Shown here piece after piece: positions 1 through 4,065 of a stretch of 6,663 bases of DNA. Under the pieces are notes generated by a model that worked only from the letters and a program-made list of their open reading frames with translations, ran no database searches and was not told where the DNA came from. Each line of letters begins with the position of its first letter. Position 1 is the first letter of the stretch. The DNA comes from Clostridia bacterium (lineage in GTDB: Bacteria; Bacillota; Clostridia; RUG12999), in assembly GCA_017502065.1 (NCBI GenBank), contig JAFVVU010000194.1, positions 1 to 6,663 on the forward strand, given 5' to 3'. The position numbers and the translations under genes are program-made.

Positions 1-1
1 A

Positions 2-35
2 AAAAGCAGTACTGACTTTTGTCGGTACTGCTTTT
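2..35 (+). terminator. Bidirectional hairpin terminator at the left edge
   Basis: A 15-bp stem (2-16 pairing with 21-35, one T·G wobble at 13/24) closes a TTTT loop. The stem core is GCAGTACTGAC and it is flanked by A and T runs, so it can work as an intrinsic terminator in either direction. It most likely ends a plus-strand gene lying left of the window. It could also back up the adhE terminator on the minus strand. The gene it serves is not visible. Confidence 0.8.
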
Positions 36-45
36 ATTATATTGT

Positions 46-197
46 GATAACAGGACTTGAAGCTTAAGAAGGCAACGAGCGTTAAGAAAACGATTAATAA
101 TCGTTTTTAGCGAAGTTGGTGCGCAGCCGGGTACTGCGAGTAGTGCGGAGCGGTCGGCAAGCAGGTAAGACGCCGAAGGCGGCTGTGTCCTGTTATC
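46..197. repeat. Structured intergenic element with 11-bp terminal inverted repeats
   Basis: The ends GATAACAGGAC (46-56) and GTCCTGTTATC (187-197) are perfect reverse complements enclosing 130 bp. Inside are a long imperfect hairpin at 73-118 (perfect 9-bp apex stem 87-95/99-107 with an AAT loop, extended by CGUU/AGCG and CAAC/GUUG pairings), a possible GCCG/CGGC stem (126-129/155-158) around a small TACT-GCG-AGTA hairpin (132-142), and a CGCC-GAA-GGCG hairpin (171-181). The result is a closed multi-branch fold, richer in G+C than its flanks and lying between two terminators. It carries no plausible coding frame. It could be a MITE-like or other dispersed intergenic repeat, or a structured RNA; sequence alone does not decide. 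No clear target-site duplication was seen. Confidence 0.5.
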
Positions 198-203
198 TGC
201 ACC

Positions 204-238
204 AAAAAAACAGCACAGACATTTGTCTGTGCTGTTTT
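204..238 (-). terminator. Rho-independent terminator of adhE
   Basis: A perfect 14-bp stem (207-220 with 225-238) closes an ATTT loop at 221-224. Read on the minus strand it lies 11 nt past the adhE stop codon and is followed by seven T residues (complement of 204-210), the classic intrinsic terminator layout. Confidence 0.92.
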
Positions 239-249
239 CATGTATATTT

Positions 250-2835
250 TTATTTGCCGTAATATGCATTTAAATACATATCTTTTATTTCGCTCATCAG
301 CGGATATCTCGGGTTTGCACCTGTACACTGGTCATCGAATGCCGCTTCGGTCATTTCATCCAGCTTTGCAAGGAAATCTTTTTCGTCAACACCGTAATCC
401 TTGATAGTATCTTTAATACCTACAAGTTTTTTAAGCTCGTTAATTTTCTTGATAAGTCCTTCAAGCTTGTCGGCATCTGTTTTACCTTTTATTCCGAGGC
501 TGTCAGCGATTTCAGCATAACGTGCAAGTGTATGCGGATGGTCATACTGCGGGAAAGTACCCATTTTTGCAGGTGTTTCCACAGCATTGAATCTCATAAC
601 ATATTCAATCATAAGTGCGTTTGCAACACCATGCGGCAAGTGGAAATAAGAGCCGAGCTTATGTGCCATTGAGTGACAAACACCAAGGAATGCATTTGCA
701 AATGCCATACCTGCCATTGTTGCCGCATTTGCCATTTTTTCACGGGCAAGAACATCACTTCCGTTTTCGTAAGTCTTCGGGAGATATTCGAATACACTTT
801 TGATTGCTTTTATTGCAAGACCGTCAGTATAGTCTGTTGCTAGCATTGATGCATATGCTTCAAGCGCATGTGTAAGAGCATCAATACCTGATGCGGCTGT
901 AAGTCCTTTTGGAGCTGACATATGAAGATCAGTATCCACAATTGCCATATCAGGCATAAGTTCGTAGTCTGCAAGCGGATATTTAACGCTGGTTGTTTCG
1001 TCTGTGATAACTGCAAAAGGAGTTACTTCAGAACCTGTTCCGGCAGATGTCGGAATAGCAACGAAATATGCTTTTTCACCCATTTTCGGGAAAGTATATA
1101 CACGTTTACGGATATCAACAAAACGCATTGCCATATCCATAAAATCAGCTTCGGGATGTTCGTACATTACCCACATGATTTTTCCGGCATCCATTGCGCT
1201 ACCGCCGCCGAGAGCGATAATAACGTCAGGCTTGAATGATGCCATCTGCTGTGCACCTGCTTTTGCACAAGCAAGTGTCGGGTCGGGTTCAACATCAGCA
1301 AATGTTGTGTGTACAATACCCATTTTGTCGAGTTTATCTGTAATAGGTTTAGTGAAACCGTTTTCGTAAAGGAATTTATCAGTAACGATAAATGCACGTT
1401 TTTTGCCCATAACGGTTTTAAGTTCGTCAAGAGCAACGGGCAGACAGCCTTTTTTGATATATACCTTTTCAGGAGCGCGGAACCAAAGCATATTTTCCCT
1501 TCTTTCAGCTACTGTTTTAATGTTAAGAAGATGTTTTACACCAACGTTTTCGGAAACAGAGTTTCCACCCCATGAACCGCAACCGAGAGTGAGAGACGGT
1601 GCAAGGGCAAAGTTGTAAAGGTCACCGATACCGCCCTGAGATGAAGGAGTATTGATTACGATACGGCAGGTTTTCATTTTATGATAGAACTTCTGCATAT
1701 CGTCCTGTTCGTTTGTGTTGATATATAATGAGGTTGTGTGTCCGTAGCCGCCATCTTTTACAAGACGGTCCGCTTTTTCGATAGCTTCGTCAAAAGTTTT
1801 GCATTTATACATTGCAAGAACAGGGGAGAGCTTTTCATGAGCAAATGGTTCGGCAGGTGTTGCGTCGGTAACTTCACCGATAAGCACTTTTGTGCTTTCC
1901 GGAACGCTAAATCCTGCAAGAGATGCAATTGTTGCCGCACTCTGACCTACTATTTTTGCATTGAGAGCACCATTTATAAGAATAGTGCCGCGCAGCTTTT
2001 CAATTTCGTTTTTGTTGAGGAAATAACATTCTCTGTAGGAAAATTCATCTTTTACCTTATTATATATAGAACTGTCCACAAGAACGGACTGTTCGGAAGC
2101 ACAAATCATACCATTGTCGAAAGTTTTGGAATGAATAATTGAGTTTACGGCAAGAAGAATATCTGCAGATTTATGGATTACAGCAGGAGTATTTCCTGCG
2201 CCAACGCCAACAGCCGGTTTTCCGGAAGAATATGCCGCTTTAACCATACCCGGTCCGCCTGTTGCAAGAATTATATCTGCATTTTTCATTGCTTCGTTTG
2301 AAAGCTCAAGTGAAGGAACATCGATCCAGCTGATTATTCCTTCAGGTGCGCCTGCTTTAACCGCTGCATCAAGAACGATTTTTGCAGCTGCAACTGTAGA
2401 TTTTTTAGCTCTTGGATGAGGGGAGAGAATGATTGCATTTCTTGTTTTGAGTGCAAGAAGACATTTGAAAATTGCAGTTGATGTTGGGTTGGTTGTTGGA
2501 ATAACCGCCGCTATAACACCAATAGGTTCGGCAATTTTTTTGACGCCGTATGATGAATCTTCTTCAATAACGCCACAGGTTTTTGTGTTTTTATAAGCGT
2601 TATAGATATATTCGGAAGCATAATGGTTTTTGATAACCTTATCTTCCACTACACCCATTCCTGTTTCCTCAGATGCCATTTTTGCAAGAGGAATACGTGC
2701 CTGGTTTGCTGCCATTGCTGCACATTTGAAAATTTCATCAACCTGCTCCTGTGAATAGGTCCCGTAAATTTCCTGTGCACGACGAAGAGCATCAAACTCA
2801 TTTTTAAGTTGTTCGACTGTTTCGATTGTTGCCAT
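250..2835 (-). CDS. adhE: Bifunctional aldehyde-alcohol dehydrogenase AdhE
   Basis: This cytoplasmic fermentation enzyme reduces acetyl-CoA to acetaldehyde and then to ethanol, using two NADH; AdhE proteins typically assemble into spirosomes. The 861-residue product matches the family end to end. The N-terminal aldehyde dehydrogenase half (about 1-440) has the PTTNPTSTAIFK, ATGGPGMVKAAYSSGKP and GVGAGNTP stretches and the catalytic Cys245 in FDNGMICASEQS. After a linker around 441-460, the iron-dependent alcohol dehydrogenase half has the nucleotide-binding GGGSAMDAGK (543-552) and predicted metal ligands Asp652, His656, His721 and His735. It ends at AYYGK, without the roughly 30-residue lysine/alanine-rich tail of E. 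coli AdhE. I chose the ATG at 2833-2835 because MATIETVEQL aligns with family N-termini, although its RBS (AAGTGG, 9 nt away) is poor. In-frame ATGs at 2874 (better RBS AGGA, 5 nt) and 2907 would give 874 or 885 residues. It has its own promoter and terminator, so it is probably monocistronic. Confidence 0.97.
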   Translation of the reverse strand: MATIETVEQLKNEFDALRRAQEIYGTYSQEQVDEIFKCAAMAANQARIPLAKMASEETGMGVVEDKVIKNHYASEYIYNAYKNTKTCGVIEEDSSYGVKKIAEPIGVIAAVIPTTNPTSTAIFKCLLALKTRNAIILSPHPRAKKSTVAAAKIVLDAAVKAGAPEGIISWIDVPSLELSNEAMKNADIILATGGPGMVKAAYSSGKPAVGVGAGNTPAVIHKSADILLAVNSIIHSKTFDNGMICASEQSVLVDSSIYNKVKDEFSYRECYFLNKNEIEKLRGTILINGALNAKIVGQSAATIASLAGFSVPESTKVLIGEVTDATPAEPFAHEKLSPVLAMYKCKTFDEAIEKADRLVKDGGYGHTTSLYINTNEQDDMQKFYHKMKTCRIVINTPSSQGGIGDLYNFALAPSLTLGCGSWGGNSVSENVGVKHLLNIKTVAERRENMLWFRAPEKVYIKKGCLPVALDELKTVMGKKRAFIVTDKFLYENGFTKPITDKLDKMGIVHTTFADVEPDPTLACAKAGAQQMASFKPDVIIALGGGSAMDAGKIMWVMYEHPEADFMDMAMRFVDIRKRVYTFPKMGEKAYFVAIPTSAGTGSEVTPFAVITDETTSVKYPLADYELMPDMAIVDTDLHMSAPKGLTAASGIDALTHALEAYASMLATDYTDGLAIKAIKSVFEYLPKTYENGSDVLAREKMANAATMAGMAFANAFLGVCHSMAHKLGSYFHLPHGVANALMIEYVMRFNAVETPAKMGTFPQYDHPHTLARYAEIADSLGIKGKTDADKLEGLIKKINELKKLVGIKDTIKDYGVDEKDFLAKLDEMTEAAFDDQCTGANPRYPLMSEIKDMYLNAYYGK

Positions 2836-2873
2836 TAAAAATAACCACTTTTCTATCCGCGAAATTTGGGTCA

Positions 2874-2915
2874 TCACAGTCCTGCGGTAGGGACGGTGAT
2901 GCGACATAAAGTCAT
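2874..2915 (-). CDS. Possible 13-codon leader peptide upstream of adhE
   Basis: Just downstream of the predicted adhE transcription start is a good ribosome binding site, AGAAGGG (2920-2926), 4 nt before an ATG at 2913-2915. It opens a 13-codon frame encoding MTLCRITVPTAGL. Its TGA stop shares one base with the in-frame upstream adhE ATG at 2872-2874 (TGATG), the usual geometry for translational coupling. The best RBS of the leader therefore serves this frame and not the adhE frame. The peptide has no recognisable function, and the frame is short enough to be chance. It was too short for automatic gene finding. Confidence 0.3.
   Translation of the reverse strand: MTLCRITVPTAGL
2880..2883 (-). 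promoter_or_regulatory. Ribosome binding site favouring an upstream adhE start
   Basis: AGGA on the minus strand lies 5 nt before the in-frame ATG at 2872-2874. It is a better match than the AAGTGG at 2845-2850 that precedes the homology-supported ATG at 2833-2835. If it is used, AdhE gains 13 residues beginning MTQISRIEKW. It lies inside the possible leader ORF, so leader translation would affect its access. Confidence 0.35.
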
Positions 2916-2935
2916 ATAACCCTTCTCATGATACC

Positions 2936-2965
2936 ATTATACGACCTTTGTTAAGAATTTGTCAA
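2936..2965 (-). promoter_or_regulatory. Sigma-A promoter of adhE
   Basis: On the minus strand there is a perfect -35 box TTGACA (2960-2965) and a perfect -10 box TATAAT (2936-2941), separated by 18 bp. The predicted start is near 2929, leaving a short 5' leader that begins with the AGAAGGG ribosome binding site. A Rex-like operator covers the -35 box and part of the spacer, which suits repression by blocking RNA polymerase. Confidence 0.85.
2948..2965. promoter_or_regulatory. Rex-like operator 1, overlapping the adhE promoter
   Basis: TTGTTAA-gaat-TTGTCAA matches the Rex consensus TTGTTAA-N4-TTAACAA at 12 of 14 defined bases, with one half perfect. Rex is the NADH/NAD-sensing repressor that controls adhE in many Gram-positive anaerobes: high NADH releases it and fermentation genes are expressed. 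The position over the -35 box and spacer is what such a repressor would need. No rex gene lies in this window. Confidence 0.65.
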
Positions 2966-2972
2966 TCTATGA

Positions 2973-2990
2973 TTGTTAAAAAAATAACGA
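2973..2990. promoter_or_regulatory. Rex-like operator 2, upstream of the adhE promoter
   Basis: TTGTTAA-aaaa-ATAACGA also matches the Rex consensus at 12 of 14 bases, with one perfect half-site. It lies 25 bp centre to centre from operator 1, on the upstream side of the -35 box. The A+T richness makes this copy easier to get by chance, so it is less certain. Confidence 0.45.
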
Positions 2991-3073
2991 AAATCGAGAG
3001 AGGGTTTTATTTATATTGTCCAAAAAGTATCGAAGTGTATACAAAATATGAAAAAATACCATGAAAACAAAAG

Positions 3074-3097
3074 AAAAACCACCAAAAGGTGGTTTTT
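3074..3097 (-). terminator. Bidirectional terminator downstream of the AraC regulator
   Basis: A perfect 10-bp stem AAAAACCACC / GGTGGTTTTT (3074-3083 with 3088-3097) closes an AAAA loop. On the minus strand the stem begins inside the stop codon of the AraC-family gene and is followed by a T-rich tract (TTTTTCTTTTG, counting the stem's own T run). This isolates the regulator from adhE downstream, despite both being on the same strand. Confidence 0.9.
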
Positions 3098-3947
3098 ATA
3101 AATACATTTTTTTATATTCTCGTGGGCTCATGCCTTCAATTTTTTTAAAAACTCTGCTCATGTGACTGCTGTTGCAAAATCCGCACCGCATGGCAATTTC
3201 GGTTATTGAATATTTGTTTTCCAAAATCATTTTTTTTGCATTAATCACTTTGCGTAAGTGCAGATGATTGAGGGGGCTTGTGCCGTATACCTTGTGGAAA
3301 AGTCTGCGGAAATGCTGTTCGGAAATGCCGGATTTTGCTGCCATTTGCGAAATAAGCATCTTTTCGTTGATTGCTGTGTCAAATATGGTTTTATCATCGC
3401 GAAGAAGATTCATGGCTTCAGGCTTTGTCTTTTTTCTGCCTACATAGCAGCGGCATAATTCAATGATAAGCTGAACAAGAAGAGAACGAATCATGGCAAA
3501 GGATGCATTTGCCGAATAATATTCTTCCTGAAGCTTCTGCAGAATGAAGATGATTTCTTCATAATGTTTGGGTTCAAGAAGAAAATTGCTTAAATCTCCT
3601 TCGTTATTTAAGGTTTGCGGTATAATCTTGTTATAACCGGAAATATTTGTTAACTCGTCAAGGCTATCTCCCAACACAGAAGGGTCAAATAAAATACTGT
3701 ATCCTTGTGCGCTACTGTTTTTATTAAAACAGTGAACTGTATTGCCGGCAGCCCCGTAAACCGAACCGGGTATGGCAATAAAAGTGTATGGCTCAACGGT
3801 ATAAAGCTCGTTTCCGCCCGTCACAACAAGAAGATTTACACAGTCGTGACTGTGCGCCTGTGCCGCCTCCGTTTCGGCAATAGTTCCTATGTGAAAGGCA
3901 AAATCGGGATATTTTTGATATTCTTTTAATTCAGTAATAGTTTTCAT
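3096..3947 (-). CDS. AraC-family transcriptional regulator, cupin plus double helix-turn-helix
   Basis: This is a 283-residue DNA-binding regulator with the usual length and layout of sugar-responsive AraC/XylS proteins. The N-terminal part (about 10-90) looks like the cupin effector-binding fold, with an AHSHD motif (31-35) followed by beta-strand-rich sequence. A helical linker spans about 125-170. The C-terminal DNA-binding domain (about 185-283) has two helix-turn-helix units, around 198-218 and 248-268, followed by the family signature GMSPREYKK. The ATG at 3945-3947 is the natural start: it gives a full cupin domain, but no Shine-Dalgarno sequence precedes it. The gene is divergent from the exported glycosidase-like gene at 4066, so regulation of that gene and of itself is likely. 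The effector cannot be told from sequence; a carbohydrate is an inference. A terminator separates it from adhE. Confidence 0.93.
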   Translation of the reverse strand: MKTITELKEYQKYPDFAFHIGTIAETEAAQAHSHDCVNLLVVTGGNELYTVEPYTFIAIPGSVYGAAGNTVHCFNKNSSAQGYSILFDPSVLGDSLDELTNISGYNKIIPQTLNNEGDLSNFLLEPKHYEEIIFILQKLQEEYYSANASFAMIRSLLVQLIIELCRCYVGRKKTKPEAMNLLRDDKTIFDTAINEKMLISQMAAKSGISEQHFRRLFHKVYGTSPLNHLHLRKVINAKKMILENKYSITEIAMRCGFCNSSHMSRVFKKIEGMSPREYKKMYL

Positions 3948-3953
3948 ATTCTA

Positions 3954-3982
3954 ATTGTACTGTTTTTACGATAAAATGTCAA
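3954..3982 (-). promoter_or_regulatory. Promoter of the AraC-family gene
   Basis: On the minus strand, TTGACA (3977-3982) and TACAAT (3954-3959) are spaced by 17 bp. Only six bases separate the -10 box from the ATG, so the predicted +1 is the A of the start codon (3947). This predicts a leaderless transcript, in keeping with the lack of a ribosome binding site. Confidence 0.7.
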
Positions 3983-4002
3983 TATATAATGTTTTAAAAT
4001 GT
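3973..4002. promoter_or_regulatory. Possible AraC-type operator: three AWAATGT direct repeats
   Basis: AAAATGT (3973-3979), ATAATGT (3986-3992) and AAAATGT (3996-4002) occur in one orientation with steps of 13 and 10 bp. The first overlaps the -35 box of the AraC-family gene and all three lie upstream of the plus-strand promoter. AraC proteins often bind direct repeats in such divergent regions. The sequence is very A+T rich, so chance is a real alternative. Confidence 0.25.
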
Positions 4003-4013
4003 TCGTTTTGTGG

Positions 4014-4042
4014 TTGTTTAAGAATATAAACGATGTTATAAT
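4014..4042 (+). promoter_or_regulatory. Extended -10 promoter of the exported glycosidase-like gene
   Basis: A perfect TATAAT (4037-4042) is preceded by TGT, giving an extended -10 (TGNTATAAT). The -35 candidate 17 bp upstream, TTGTTT (4014-4019), is weak. A weak -35 with an extended -10 is common for promoters needing an activator, which fits the divergent AraC-family gene. The predicted start is near 4049. Confidence 0.7.
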
Positions 4043-4052
4043 ATAAGTATAA

Positions 4053-4058
4053 AGGGGG
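4053..4058 (+). promoter_or_regulatory. Ribosome binding site for the gene at 4066
   Basis: AGGGGG lies 7 nt before the ATG at 4066. It is strong and well spaced, and together with the signal peptide it fixes this start. Confidence 0.85.
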
Positions 4059-4065
4059 AATAAAT

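Noticed and set aside
46..197. The structured element as a known riboswitch or tRNA-like RNA
   Set aside because: No T-box, tRNA, glycine, cobalamin or other riboswitch core that I recognise is present, and it does not precede a gene within the window on the plus strand.
107..328. A 73-codon minus-strand frame running from the adhE 3' end into the structured element
   Set aside because: It overlaps the adhE C-terminal coding sequence and terminator, has no family features, and crosses a perfect hairpin terminator.
1004..2142. Several plus-strand open frames of 70-134 codons inside adhE
   Set aside because: They lie antisense to conserved adhE motifs and show no protein family signal or ribosome binding sites.
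2836..2907. The longest adhE frame, starting at 2907, as the true start
   Set aside because: The ATG at 2907 is 12 nt from the nearest ribosome binding site, which is better placed for the leader ATG at 2915, and the extra 24 residues have no counterpart in AdhE proteins.
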